Source of the DNA: CAZNPH01 sp964574985
Lineage (GTDB): Bacteria > Bacteroidota > Bacteroidia > Bacteroidales > SM23-62
Length of the DNA: 43,412 nucleotides
NCBI GenBank assembly: GCA_964574985.1
Contig: CAZNPH010000026.1
Location: forward strand, 1-43,412
Direction: 5' to 3'
In this document: positions 16,814 to 25,425 of the stretch, one piece after another
Numbering within the stretch: the first letter of the stretch is position 1
Layout of the letters: every line of letters begins with the position of its first letter
Notes under the pieces: model-generated
Database searches by the model: none
Seen by the model: only the letters and a program-made list of their open reading frames with translations
What the model was told of the DNA's origin: nothing
Program-made: the position numbers and the translations under genes

Positions 16814-17764
16814 ATGAAAAGAAGGAAATTCATTGCCAGAAGTATAATGTCCGGTGCGGCACTTTCCGTTTACCCGTACCTGAAAGGAAGCCGGCTCCGT
16901 ATTCCCGGTATGGGGGTCATGAATAAACGGGTGCTGGGAAAGACCGGCGAGGAACTGTCCATCATCGGCTTCGGGGGGATCGTGGTCATGCACGTTCCCC
17001 AGGAAACCGCCAACAATTATGTGAGCGAGGCCTGGGACCGGGGAGTGAACTATTTTGACGTGGCTCCCTCATACGGCAATGCCGAGGACCGGCTGGGCCC
17101 CGCCCTGGAGCCATACCGCAAGGATGCCTTCCTGGCCTGCAAGACCCACAAGTACGACCGGGCGGGTGCGGAAAAGGAACTTCATGAATCCCTGAAGAAA
17201 CTGAGGACCGATTATTTTGACCTGTACCAGTTGCATGCCCTTTCTTCGATCGATGCCGTGGAACAGGCCTTCGGTCCGGACGGTGCCATGGAGGTTTTCC
17301 TGAAGGCGAAAAAGGAGGGCAAGGTCCGTTTTCTCGGATTCTCGGCACATTCACAACAGGCAGCCCTGCTGGCCATTGCCCGGTATGATTTCGACACTGT
17401 CCTTTTTCCCCTGAACTTCGTGTGCTGGCACCGGGGGGATTTCGGGCCCGGACTGGTGGAGAAGGCCAGGGAAAAGCACATGGGCATCCTGGCCCTGAAG
17501 GCCATGGCCCTGACACGGGTCCCCGAGGGAGAAAAGAAACCTTATGAAAAAATGTGGTATATTCCCATTGAGGACGAAAAGATCTCGGAAATGTCCCTTC
17601 GGTACACCCTGTCACTGGGAACAACCTCGGCCATACCCCCGGGGGACGTTCGTTTTTTCAGAAAAGGGATGGCGTTCGGACTGGATTACAGGAATGTGAC
17701 CCCTGAAGAGACCGAGGAACTGGTAAGGGTCTCCAGGGGAGTTACTCCTCTTTTTACTGCCTGA
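16814..17764 (+). CDS. Tat-exported aldo/keto reductase family protein
   Basis: This 316-residue protein has an N-terminal twin-arginine-like signal (MKRRKFIARSIMSGAALS), so it is likely exported folded. The aldo/keto reductase barrel follows with the catalytic tetrad Asp82 and Tyr87 (FDVAPSYGNAEDRLG), Lys110 (CKTHK) and His141 (YQLHAL). Exported members of this family are widespread in Bacteroidota and Planctomycetota glycan loci, but their cofactor and substrate are largely unknown. The usual NADPH would not be available outside the cytoplasm. The gene starts 72 bases after the alcohol dehydrogenase and ends only eight bases from the convergent ABC transporter gene. A homologue lies at 25426-26403. 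Confidence 0.88.
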   Translation: MKRRKFIARSIMSGAALSVYPYLKGSRLRIPGMGVMNKRVLGKTGEELSIIGFGGIVVMHVPQETANNYVSEAWDRGVNYFDVAPSYGNAEDRLGPALEPYRKDAFLACKTHKYDRAGAEKELHESLKKLRTDYFDLYQLHALSSIDAVEQAFGPDGAMEVFLKAKKEGKVRFLGFSAHSQQAALLAIARYDFDTVLFPLNFVCWHRGDFGPGLVEKAREKHMGILALKAMALTRVPEGEKKPYEKMWYIPIEDEKISEMSLRYTLSLGTTSAIPPGDVRFFRKGMAFGLDYRNVTPEETEELVRVSRGVTPLFTA

Positions 17765-17772
17765 TGCGATGT

Positions 17773-18888
17773 TCAGACTTGGATGCGTTTTCCGGTGACC
17801 TGGTCGAACAGGTGGAGCTTTTCCGGGTCAATGAAGACATTGACGGGTTCGTCCTGACGGAAATGCAGGTCGGGGCGGGTCACCAGAGTCAGGTTCGCTC
17901 CCCCGGCATTGATTTCCAGGGTGCCTGATTCGCCAAGGGATTCATACATTTCCACATTCCCCGGTATTTCGCAGAAGTCATCCCGCGGTTCCATGTGGAT
18001 ATAATGGGGGCGGATGCCCAGGTACAACCGGTTGTGGCCGGGCAGGGCGGATGATCCCGGGATGTTTCCGGGAAGGGGTATGCAGATGTTGGTTTTTTCC
18101 ACGGCGAAACAGTTTTCCCCGTTCCGCCGGGTGATCTTCCCTTCCAGCAGGTTCATGGGGGGCTCACCGATGAATCCGGCCACGAACAGGTCCGCCGGCC
18201 GTTCGAAGATATCTTCCTGCGATCCGCACTGGTGGATGATCCCGTCATTCATCACCGCGACGCGGTCGGCCATGGCCATAGCTTCGTTCTGGTCGTGGGT
18301 CACGTACATGATGGTGCGGTGCATCAGCTCGTGGATCCTTTTCAGTTCTCCCCGCGTACGCAGCCTCAGGTCCAGGTCCAGGTGGGACAGGGGCTCGTCC
18401 ATCAGGTACACGTCCGCGTCCCGGATGATGCATCTTCCCAGGGAAACCCTTTGCTGTTGTCCTCCCGACAATTCGGAGGTGCGCCGGTGGAGCACATCCC
18501 CCAGGCCCAGGATCCCGGTCACCTTCTCCAGTCTTTTGGCGATCTCCCCCCGTGAGAGTCCGGCCGCCTTCAGCGGAAAAGACAGGTTTTCCCCGATGGA
18601 CAGGGGTGGATACAGGGCGTAGTTCTCAAAGGCCATCCCGATATTCCGCTCCTGGGGGGGGAGCTCGCTGACCGGACGTTCCCCGATGAAGATCTCCCCG
18701 GAAGAAACCTCTTCGAGTCCGGCCACCATCCTCAGCGTGGATGTCTTTCCGCATCCGGACGGTCCCAGCATGACCAGGAATTCCCGGTCCCTGCAGGTCA
18801 TGAAGACCCTGTCCACGGCCCGGACCCGCTCCCCGGTCTTCCGGTCGGTGTAATCCTTGACGATATTTTCCAGTCTGATCTCTGCCAT
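17773..18888 (-). CDS. ABC sugar importer ATPase, second of two (CUT1/MalK-like)
   Basis: The protein has 371 residues from the ATG at 18888 (MAEIRLENI). A start at 18915 would add nine residues without homologous look. The nucleotide-binding domain has Walker A GPSGCGKTS, signature LSGGQQQR, Walker B VYLMDEPLSHLD and switch VTHD. The C-terminal TOBE-type regulatory domain (about 240-370) is as in MalK/UgpC. The Q-loop reads AFENYALYPPLS, with Glu88 where Gln is usual. It is the last gene of the importer operon, 40 bases after the other ATPase. That paralogue is clearly different in sequence, so the pump probably works with a heterodimer of ATPases. It powers uptake of the ligand bound by the lipoprotein at 21858-23282. 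Confidence 0.92.
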   Translation of the reverse strand: MAEIRLENIVKDYTDRKTGERVRAVDRVFMTCRDREFLVMLGPSGCGKTSTLRMVAGLEEVSSGEIFIGERPVSELPPQERNIGMAFENYALYPPLSIGENLSFPLKAAGLSRGEIAKRLEKVTGILGLGDVLHRRTSELSGGQQQRVSLGRCIIRDADVYLMDEPLSHLDLDLRLRTRGELKRIHELMHRTIMYVTHDQNEAMAMADRVAVMNDGIIHQCGSQEDIFERPADLFVAGFIGEPPMNLLEGKITRRNGENCFAVEKTNICIPLPGNIPGSSALPGHNRLYLGIRPHYIHMEPRDDFCEIPGNVEMYESLGESGTLEINAGGANLTLVTRPDLHFRQDEPVNVFIDPEKLHLFDQVTGKRIQV

Positions 18889-18928
18889 TGTCTTTGCCGT
18901 GTTCCGGTTTTGCACCGTTCAAACCGGT

Positions 18929-20044
18929 TCATTCATATTGATCTTCTTCCGGATTTTGTATTTCCAGGTTCTTTCCGGTGTCCGGGTCAAAGAACATCAT
19001 GTGCTCCACGTGGATGTCCGGCCGCACCTTGTCACCGATCCGGTAATCCTTCCGGTCCGAGATGACCCGCAGTTCCTGATCCCCGGTTTTGACCTCCACC
19101 AGTGAGCGGGTTTCCATGTTCTCGCAGACATATACCTCGGCCGGGTGCCTGTCGTTTTCCCCGGGGGCTGACAACCCGATGTGCAGGGGCCGGATCCCCG
19201 CGGTGACGCGGCGTTTGTCCCCCATCCCGCGGAGCCGTTTCGCGGGGACCTTCAGGGACAGGGACCCGTCCGGTGTGGCCAGGGTTTGCAGGTTGGCGGA
19301 CTTCCCCCGGTCGGCCAGGGGGATCAGGTTGATCCTGGGATGTCCCAGCATGGATGCCACGAAAGTGTCTGCAGGCTGTTTGTAAATCCTGGCCGGGGTT
19401 CCGGCCTGGTGGATCCTTCCGTCGTTCAGTATGAGTATCCGGTCGGCCAGGGAGAGTGCCTCCAGGTAATCATGGGTCACATAGATGACCGTGGTGTTGA
19501 ACAGTTGACGGAACTTCTTCAGTTCCCGCCGCATGTTGTGGCGCAGCTTTGCATCCAGGTGGGAAATTGGCTCGTCCATCAGCAGGATGTCCGCCCGGCG
19601 GGCCAGGGCCCTTCCCAGGGAAACCCGCTGTTTTTGTCCGCCCGACAGTTCGGCGGGCTTGCGGTTCAGCAAATGCCCGATCTCCAGCTGTCCGGCGATG
19701 CCGGCGATCCGTTCAAGGGCTTCTTCCCGGCCGATCCTTCCCCGCAGGGGAGAGAGCAGGTTCTCCCTGACGCTCATATGAGGGTACAGGGCATAGGTCT
19801 CAAATACCATGGCCACGTTTCGTTTTTCCGGGGGCACCCGGTTCACCGGCACCCCGTCAAAAAAGATCTCTCCCCCGGTCACCTTCTCGAGTCCGGCCAC
19901 CATCTTCAGAATACTGGTCTTCCCCGCTCCGGAAGGCCCCAGGATGACCAGGAACTCCTTGTCCCTGCACTCGAAGCTCACTCCGTCGACGGCCCTGACG
20001 CTCCCGTACGATTTCCCGATATTTTCAAGTCTGATCGATGCCAT
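18929..20044 (-). CDS. ABC sugar importer ATPase, first of two (CUT1/MalK-like)
   Basis: This 371-residue ATPase has Walker A GPSGAGKTS (36-44), signature LSGGQKQR, Walker B ILLMDEPISHLD, switch VTHD and a TOBE-type C-terminal domain with GIRPLHIG. The Q-loop reads VFETYALYPHMS, again with Glu (Glu82) instead of Gln. It follows the second permease by nine bases. Systems with two distinct MalK-like ATPases include the rhizobial glycerol importer GlpSTPQV, but nothing here points to glycerol in particular. The presence of adjacent sulfatases and glycosidases makes a mono- or oligosaccharide the likely cargo. Confidence 0.92.
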   Translation of the reverse strand: MASIRLENIGKSYGSVRAVDGVSFECRDKEFLVILGPSGAGKTSILKMVAGLEKVTGGEIFFDGVPVNRVPPEKRNVAMVFETYALYPHMSVRENLLSPLRGRIGREEALERIAGIAGQLEIGHLLNRKPAELSGGQKQRVSLGRALARRADILLMDEPISHLDAKLRHNMRRELKKFRQLFNTTVIYVTHDYLEALSLADRILILNDGRIHQAGTPARIYKQPADTFVASMLGHPRINLIPLADRGKSANLQTLATPDGSLSLKVPAKRLRGMGDKRRVTAGIRPLHIGLSAPGENDRHPAEVYVCENMETRSLVEVKTGDQELRVISDRKDYRIGDKVRPDIHVEHMMFFDPDTGKNLEIQNPEEDQYE

Positions 20045-20053
20045 ATCTTTCTT

Positions 20054-20926
20054 TTAACCCCTTACAGCCCCCATGGTGAGTCCGCGTACCAGGTACTTCT
20101 GGATGAACACCGCCATGATCATGGGCGGAAGGATGGTGATCACCGTTGCCGCGGCCATCTGCCCCCAAAGAACGGATTCATAGGAAATGAAACCCAGGGT
20201 TCCCACCGTGGTGGGATAGGTTTCGCTGCCTCCAAGCACATATCCGAATATGAAATTGTTCCAGGCGAATATAAAAGCCAGGATGGCCGTGGATGCGAGT
20301 CCGGGCTTCACCAGCGGCAGGGCGATCCGGGTAAATACTTTCCACCAGGAATACCCGTCCAGCCGGGCCGCCTGTTCGATGTCCGTTGAAATATCCTCGA
20401 AATACCCCCGCATGATCCAGATGATCAGGGGCAGGGTGATCAGCTGGTACACCAGGATGAGTCCGGCATATGTATTGTACAGATGCAATTTCTGAAAAAT
20501 GACATATATGGGAATGATCACCGCGATTTCAGGTGCGAATCGGAAACTCAGGAAGGTGAAGGCGATGTCTTCCCGTCCGCGGAAGCGGAAACGGGCCAGG
20601 GCATAGGCAGCGGGAACCCCCACCGTCAGGGAGAGTCCGACCGCCAGCACACTGATGATGCAGCTGTTCCGGAAGTAGGAGAGAAAACCGGCAGTGGTGG
20701 CCCCTTCCTGTCCGGCTGCCTGGAACAGGATCTCCCTGTAGTTGTTAAGGGTGGGGGTGAAAAAGAGTTTGGGTTCGGGGGCGATGATGTCCACCTGACT
20801 CTTCAGGGACATGAGCAGGACCCAGAGGATGGGAAACAGGGCAAACACCGAATACGCCAGGAGTCCGGCCCACACCCAGAACCTCACCCTCTTTTTCTTT
20901 CTGCCTTTTTTTCTGTTGGTTCTCAT
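20054..20926 (-). CDS. ABC sugar importer inner-membrane permease (MalG/UgpE-like)
   Basis: The protein has 290 residues starting at the ATG at 20926. The open frame extends further upstream, but only inside the preceding permease gene in another frame. It begins MRTNRKKGRKKKRVRF, very basic, then a first transmembrane helix (WAGLLAYSVFALFPILWVLL). About five further helices follow. The coupling motif EQAARLDGYSWWKVFTRIALP is the EAA loop that contacts the ATPases. The stop of the upstream permease and this start share one base (TAATG), a sign of translational coupling. As the MalG-type partner it forms the translocation channel with the 20926-21861 product. Confidence 0.92.
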   Translation of the reverse strand: MRTNRKKGRKKKRVRFWVWAGLLAYSVFALFPILWVLLMSLKSQVDIIAPEPKLFFTPTLNNYREILFQAAGQEGATTAGFLSYFRNSCIISVLAVGLSLTVGVPAAYALARFRFRGREDIAFTFLSFRFAPEIAVIIPIYVIFQKLHLYNTYAGLILVYQLITLPLIIWIMRGYFEDISTDIEQAARLDGYSWWKVFTRIALPLVKPGLASTAILAFIFAWNNFIFGYVLGGSETYPTTVGTLGFISYESVLWGQMAAATVITILPPMIMAVFIQKYLVRGLTMGAVRG

Positions 20927-21861
20927 TATTCTTTCTTTTCTATCCGCGGACTTTCCGTGCCCGCCTGCACGGTCCGTCTGTCCACCCCGGGACCGGCAAA
21001 TGTTTTTCCCGAAGCCCTGAGCATGGAACGTTTCCACCATTTGACCAGGTACATGCTGATCAGGAAGATGATCACCCAGAGGATGATCATCCAGGAAAGG
21101 GCGCTGCCCATGTTGTACCACCGGAAGGCTTCATAATAGGCGCTGATCTGCATGAACATGGTGGAGTGCGCCCCCTTGGTGGTGGCATAGACCAGGTCGA
21201 ACATCTTCAGTGAATCGATGATCCTGAACAGCACCACCAGGATGATGAAGGGTTTCAGCATGGGAATGGTCAGTTTCCTGAAGATGAACCAAGATGAAGC
21301 GCCGTCCACGCGGGCGGATTCGAACGGTTCCCCGGGCAGGGATTGGAGTCCGGCCAGCAAAATCACAGCGCAGAAAGGGGTATAGATCCAGGCGTCTATC
21401 AGTACGATGGACAGGATGGACCAGGTATTGGCCAGCCACGCCAGCGGCTGGGCCCCGGCAAGCTCCAGCAGGTAATTCATTATCCCGTTCTCGGCCATGA
21501 TGATCTTCCACATCAGGGCGGCCACGATGGGAGGCATCATCAGGGGAATGATCAGTATGAACCGGAAAATCCTGATGCCCCGCGTTTCATGATCCAGCAG
21601 CATGGCCACTCCGAGTCCGAGCGGCACTTCCACCAGCAGCACCAGGAAACCGTAGCCGAGGGTCAGGTACAGGCTCCGCCAGAAATCCGCATTCTTCAGC
21701 AGGTATATGTAATTCTGCAGTCCGGTGAAGGAAAAATCCGGGGCCACCAGCCGGTAATCGGTCAGACTGTATACAATGGCCAGCACGAAGGGATACAGGA
21801 TCCCGATGGTGAGGATCAGTGCAGGAAGGATGATGAGATAGGGTGTCTTGCGCATTTTCAC
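20926..21861 (-). CDS. ABC sugar importer inner-membrane permease (MalF/UgpA-like)
   Basis: This 311-residue permease has six predicted membrane segments (first: YLIILPALILTIGILYPFVL). Its EAA loop is FESARVDGASSWFIFRKLTIP. The arrangement is that of MalF/UgpA-type CUT1 permeases without the large MalF periplasmic insert. Its start overlaps the stop of the binding-protein gene (ATGA, 21858-21861), and its stop overlaps the start of the next permease, so the three are tightly coupled. ABC sugar importers of this class are uncommon in Bacteroidota, which generally use TonB-linked SusCD plus MFS transporters. Confidence 0.93.
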   Translation of the reverse strand: MKMRKTPYLIILPALILTIGILYPFVLAIVYSLTDYRLVAPDFSFTGLQNYIYLLKNADFWRSLYLTLGYGFLVLLVEVPLGLGVAMLLDHETRGIRIFRFILIIPLMMPPIVAALMWKIIMAENGIMNYLLELAGAQPLAWLANTWSILSIVLIDAWIYTPFCAVILLAGLQSLPGEPFESARVDGASSWFIFRKLTIPMLKPFIILVVLFRIIDSLKMFDLVYATTKGAHSTMFMQISAYYEAFRWYNMGSALSWMIILWVIIFLISMYLVKWWKRSMLRASGKTFAGPGVDRRTVQAGTESPRIEKKE

Positions 21862-23282
21862 TCTGGTTTGCTGCCCGCCCTTTCGATGATCCGGTCGATG
21901 TGCCTGGCGGCCCTGTCAAGGGCATCGCCGGCGTCCTTTCCGCTCCATATTTCCTGCAGGGCCCTTGCCCAGCGGTCCCCCATAGCCGGTATGTCGGCAT
22001 GGGGCGTCCAGCAGATCCGGGCATGTTCCTGCAGGTTTTCCTGTACCACGTTCCGGTAGTTGTCCCAGTCCCGGGTCATTTCGATGACCTGCGGGTTGTT
22101 CCAGACGGACTTGCGGGAGGGATTCCAGTTCCCGTTGAGGGAGGCATCCAGCAAGCGCTCCCTGGAAGTGGCCCACTGTATGAAAAGCCAGCTGGCTGCC
22201 TTGTGCCGGCTCTTTTGGTTGATGGATAAAGACCATGTCCAGAAGTTGGACACCACCGATCCGCCGGGTCCGGCCGGAGGCAGTGCATACTGAACTTTTC
22301 CCGCGATCAGGGATTTGTCCGGATTTTCGTAGCTGTAGGCGAAAATGCCCGCATCGAAATAGGATCCGTACCTTCCCGATTCGAATTGTTCCTTGGCGTC
22401 GTACCATTTGTTGTTGGTCCATGCGGCGGGGCCGTTTTCCCGGATGCTCCGGATCCATTTGTCCGTGAATTCGACGGCCCGGGGGGAGTTGATGCGGCAG
22501 TTCATCTGCTCATCGAAATCACGGCACCCGTAAGATGCGAATCCGCTCAGATAACCGGTGGTTACCGTGGGCCATGTACCGAGTCCGCGTGCAGTCACCC
22601 CCAGGTATTCCGTACCCCCTTCCGTATGGGTAAGCTGATCGATAAAACGGAAATATTCCGGGTAGGTTTCGGGGGTTTCCAGCCCCAGCTTGCCGGCCCA
22701 GTCCTTCCGGTAACACAACACGTAGGTCTCCACCTGGACGGGGATGGCCAGCAGGTCCCCCTTGCCGTAGTTCTGCATGCCCGGTTTCTTGTTCCAGCGG
22801 TTGGCTTCCATCAGCGAGGGGTAAAAATCCTCCGGGTCATATTCCGGGGAGGTCAGGGAGGGGTTGCCCAGGTATGGATCCAGGGTTTCTATCCATCCCG
22901 CCCGGTGGTACGACCATGCGGTCAGGGGTCCGGTCATGAACACATCCACCGATCCCGATCCCGAGGAAAGTTCGATGATCAGCTTGTCCCGGAACTCTTC
23001 TTCGGACAATATACTGTATTCCACCCGGATACCGGTCAGTTGTGTAAATTCCTCCAGCCGGGGCAGCAGTGACTGGGTGAAGGGGTGTTTGTTCAGGTGG
23101 AGGCTGATGGTTTGCCCGGCAGCCATTTTCCAGTCAAAGGGTCCGGTCCCGGCCGACGGGTCATACGCTTTTTTTTTTCCTCCCGGACCGCACCCGGTCA
23201 TCAACAGTATCATCAATATTATGGTTGCCGGTTTCAAGGGCAACCTTTTTGATTCGCTCCGAGGTATTCGTCTAACAGCCAC
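21858..23282 (-). CDS. ABC importer sugar-binding lipoprotein
   Basis: This is a 474-residue extracellular solute-binding protein of family 1 type. It has a basic N-terminus, a hydrophobic segment and a lipobox LMTGC with Cys31. Characteristic segments include QTISLHLNKHPFTQSLLPRL, FTQLTGIRVEYSILSEEEF, DVFMTGPLTAWSYHRAGWIE and LLAIPVQVETYVLCYRKD. Several aromatic residues (many Trp and Tyr) are consistent with a sugar pocket. It would be tethered to the inner-membrane outer face and deliver substrate to the two permeases. It lies 33 bases downstream of a sulfatase gene in the same direction, so desulfated product of that enzyme is the attractive ligand. This link is inferred from position only. 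Confidence 0.92.
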   Translation of the reverse strand: MAVRRIPRSESKRLPLKPATIILMILLMTGCGPGGKKKAYDPSAGTGPFDWKMAAGQTISLHLNKHPFTQSLLPRLEEFTQLTGIRVEYSILSEEEFRDKLIIELSSGSGSVDVFMTGPLTAWSYHRAGWIETLDPYLGNPSLTSPEYDPEDFYPSLMEANRWNKKPGMQNYGKGDLLAIPVQVETYVLCYRKDWAGKLGLETPETYPEYFRFIDQLTHTEGGTEYLGVTARGLGTWPTVTTGYLSGFASYGCRDFDEQMNCRINSPRAVEFTDKWIRSIRENGPAAWTNNKWYDAKEQFESGRYGSYFDAGIFAYSYENPDKSLIAGKVQYALPPAGPGGSVVSNFWTWSLSINQKSRHKAASWLFIQWATSRERLLDASLNGNWNPSRKSVWNNPQVIEMTRDWDNYRNVVQENLQEHARICWTPHADIPAMGDRWARALQEIWSGKDAGDALDRAARHIDRIIERAGSKPE

Positions 23283-23315
23283 TGGTTTTAATTGAATGTC
23301 AAATGATTTATTAAA

Positions 23316-24866
23316 TTATTCCACAACCGGATCCATCCCGTCCCAGTCCGGATTCGGCCGGAGCATCATTTTGGCATCGTTCGTGGTCCGCCATTCCTCC
23401 AGCTTGTTCCACAGCCGTTCGACCACCTCCGGATGGTCTCCGGCAATGTCATGCTGTTCGCCGATGTCTTCCGAGAGATCGTACAGTTCTCTGGCCCCGG
23501 TCTCAAAGTCATGCACCAGCTTGTATTTTCCTTCCCGGATGACACTGCCCGGATTGCCCCCCTGGTTGGAATAGTGGGGGTAATGCCAGAACAGGGCCCG
23601 GTCAGGCCACTGCCCGGTTTCCAGGCAGGAGCGTATGTCGATCCCGTCTGTCAGACCGTATTCGCCTGCATCCACACCTGCATAGGAAAGCAGGGTAGGA
23701 AAAACGTCGATGCTGGACACAGGGGTTTCCACCGTGCGGGAAGAGGGTTCCATGCCCGGGGCCAGCAGGATGAAAGGTTCCCGGATACCTCCTTCGTACA
23801 GCCATCCCTTGCCCGCCCGCAGGGGCAGGTTGCAGGTGGGCGATCCCTCCGACGTTGCCAGTCCGCCGTTATCCGAAGTAAACAGGATCACCGTGTTTTC
23901 ATACATACCCATTTCCTTCAGTTTGTCAATGACCTTTCCGATGTTCTCGTCCAGACTCCACACCATGGAAGCGTAGACCGGACTTCCCTGGACGATCCGC
24001 TCCCGGTAACGGTTTTCGCCTTCCCTGGCTGAAGCGTATTTCATCCATTCCTTGTCGTATATGAATTCCTCTTTTTCGTCCAGTCCCATTTCCTGTCTTT
24101 TTTTTTCGAAGCGCCGGATGATCTCATCCTTGCCCTGCTGGGGATTGTGCACCAGGTAAAAAGGGAGGTATACAAAAAAGGGTTTTCCGGCCGCGGTATC
24201 CAGGAAGGTGACCGTTTCTTCGGCCAGCCGGTCGGGCAGGTATTCACCTTCTGGCCCGTCTTCCAGGCGGGGATTGCAGTAGGGTGCGAAGTACCCCCCG
24301 CAGCCGTGGGCATTCCTTTTGGGGGCGCCCCGGCTGTTCCCACCTTTGTTGATGTCGAATCCCTGGTGCCGGGGCCAGTATTTCTCTTCCTGGCCCAGGT
24401 GCCATTTTCCGGCAAAGAAGGTCCGGTACCCCTTCGATTTCAGCACTTCGGCGATGGTTGTTTCCTCCAGGTCCATTTCCGTCTCTGTATCCGGGGCGAT
24501 CCACCGGTCCTTGGCCACCCCGTTGGCATATGTCGAACGTCCCGGAATCCAGTCCGTCACCCCCGTTTTCACCTGGTGCTTCCCGGTCATCAGCGAAGAG
24601 CGGGTGGGGGAGCAAACCGGACAGGTGGCATATCCGTCTGTAAAGCGCAGTCCCTCAACGGCCAGTTGATCAAGGTTGGGGGTTTCATAAAAGGAGCTGC
24701 CGTAACAGCCAAGGTCGGTATATCCAAGGTCATCGGCTACGATGAGCACGATGTTGGGTTGTTTTTCCGGCGCTTCGCCGCACCTGGTGAACAGGCAGAT
24801 TGCGGCTGCCGGGGCCGTGAACTTCAGAAGGGCCGGCCTGGTAAAGACGGGGTGTTTCTTTTTCAT
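23316..24866 (-). CDS. Exported sulfatase (type I, CSPTR) in the importer operon
   Basis: This 516-residue formylglycine-dependent sulfatase has an N-terminal hydrophobic signal; Cys29 (LFTRC) could be lipidated, though the box is imperfect. Metal ligands Asp45-Asp46 lie in VADDLGYTDLGCYG. The active-site motif is Cys85-Ser-Pro-Thr-Arg89 followed by SSLMTGKHQ. Further hallmarks are GKWHLG, TSDNGG and GGIREPFI. The C-terminal subdomain has ELYDLSEDIGEQHDIAGDHP. Cys85 must be oxidised to formylglycine; no maturase gene is in the window. The gene is directly upstream of the ABC importer genes in the same direction. The sulfated substrate is unknown, and the overall layout is that of the arylsulfatase A-like S1 family. 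Confidence 0.93.
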   Translation of the reverse strand: MKKKHPVFTRPALLKFTAPAAAICLFTRCGEAPEKQPNIVLIVADDLGYTDLGCYGSSFYETPNLDQLAVEGLRFTDGYATCPVCSPTRSSLMTGKHQVKTGVTDWIPGRSTYANGVAKDRWIAPDTETEMDLEETTIAEVLKSKGYRTFFAGKWHLGQEEKYWPRHQGFDINKGGNSRGAPKRNAHGCGGYFAPYCNPRLEDGPEGEYLPDRLAEETVTFLDTAAGKPFFVYLPFYLVHNPQQGKDEIIRRFEKKRQEMGLDEKEEFIYDKEWMKYASAREGENRYRERIVQGSPVYASMVWSLDENIGKVIDKLKEMGMYENTVILFTSDNGGLATSEGSPTCNLPLRAGKGWLYEGGIREPFILLAPGMEPSSRTVETPVSSIDVFPTLLSYAGVDAGEYGLTDGIDIRSCLETGQWPDRALFWHYPHYSNQGGNPGSVIREGKYKLVHDFETGARELYDLSEDIGEQHDIAGDHPEVVERLWNKLEEWRTTNDAKMMLRPNPDWDGMDPVVE

Positions 24867-24918
24867 TACACAGGGATTTTAAAGATGAACCCCTGAATAT
24901 ACAAAATCTGTGACAAAA

Positions 24919-25281
24919 TCATGATCCGGTCAGACCCAATTCATCGTCCTGCACGATGAATTCAGTGCCGTCCCCTGTTTTCAGCATGCCCTTGAACAGG
25001 GTCGCTGTTTGTCTTCTGTAGATCCCGATGCCCGACAGCATTGTCCCCAGGGTCGATGAGAACAATCCGGGTACAAACCCGATGTAATATGCCCCCGGGA
25101 CTACCTCTGCATGGAATTTCCCCGGCATCATCATGGTCGGCCCCATCAGGGTCACCTTGTCGCCCGGACCCACTTCCAGGCTGGATGCGAATTCTTCGCC
25201 GATCAGTATTTCACCCCGGCTGCCCGGGATGCTCCCCCGTACCAGGATCAGCAGTTCAGCTGCTTGCATGGGCGGTATCAC
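24919..25281 (-). pseudogene. Gene remnant, possibly of a MacB/FtsX-like permease
   Basis: An open frame of 120 residues has a first third (VRGSIPGSRGEILIGEEFAS, then SLEVGPGDKVTLMGPTM) that resembles the periplasmic domain of MacB/LolE-type ABC permeases. The rest (one membrane-like segment at GFVPGLFSSTLGTMLSGIGI) does not continue that family. No proper upstream part exists: the preceding 145 bases are AT-rich with T-runs and short repeats and contain only a frame-shifted stub. I read it as a truncated, possibly chimeric remnant. It could instead be a short real membrane protein of unknown role. It interrupts an otherwise tight operon between the aldo/keto reductase and the sulfatase. Confidence 0.4.
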
Positions 25282-25425
25282 AGATCTCTCCGACCGTTAC
25301 CCGCCGGACACCGTATTCCCGGAAAAGTTCCCGGACAACCACCTGCCGGGTTCTTTTTTTGTGCGTTTTTTATGCGGTTTTTAATGCCTTGTTTTATGGC
25401 GTTTGACGGTGTCTTACAGCGTTTA

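Noticed and set aside
19181..20389. 402-residue plus-strand open frame opposite ATPase and permease genes
   Set aside because: It spans two real genes on the other strand and has no family features.
17773..23282. Naming the importer as the glycerol system GlpSTPQV because of its two ATPases
   Set aside because: Only the gene layout is shared; nearby sulfatases and glycosidases favour a saccharide and no glycerol kinase or dehydrogenase is near.
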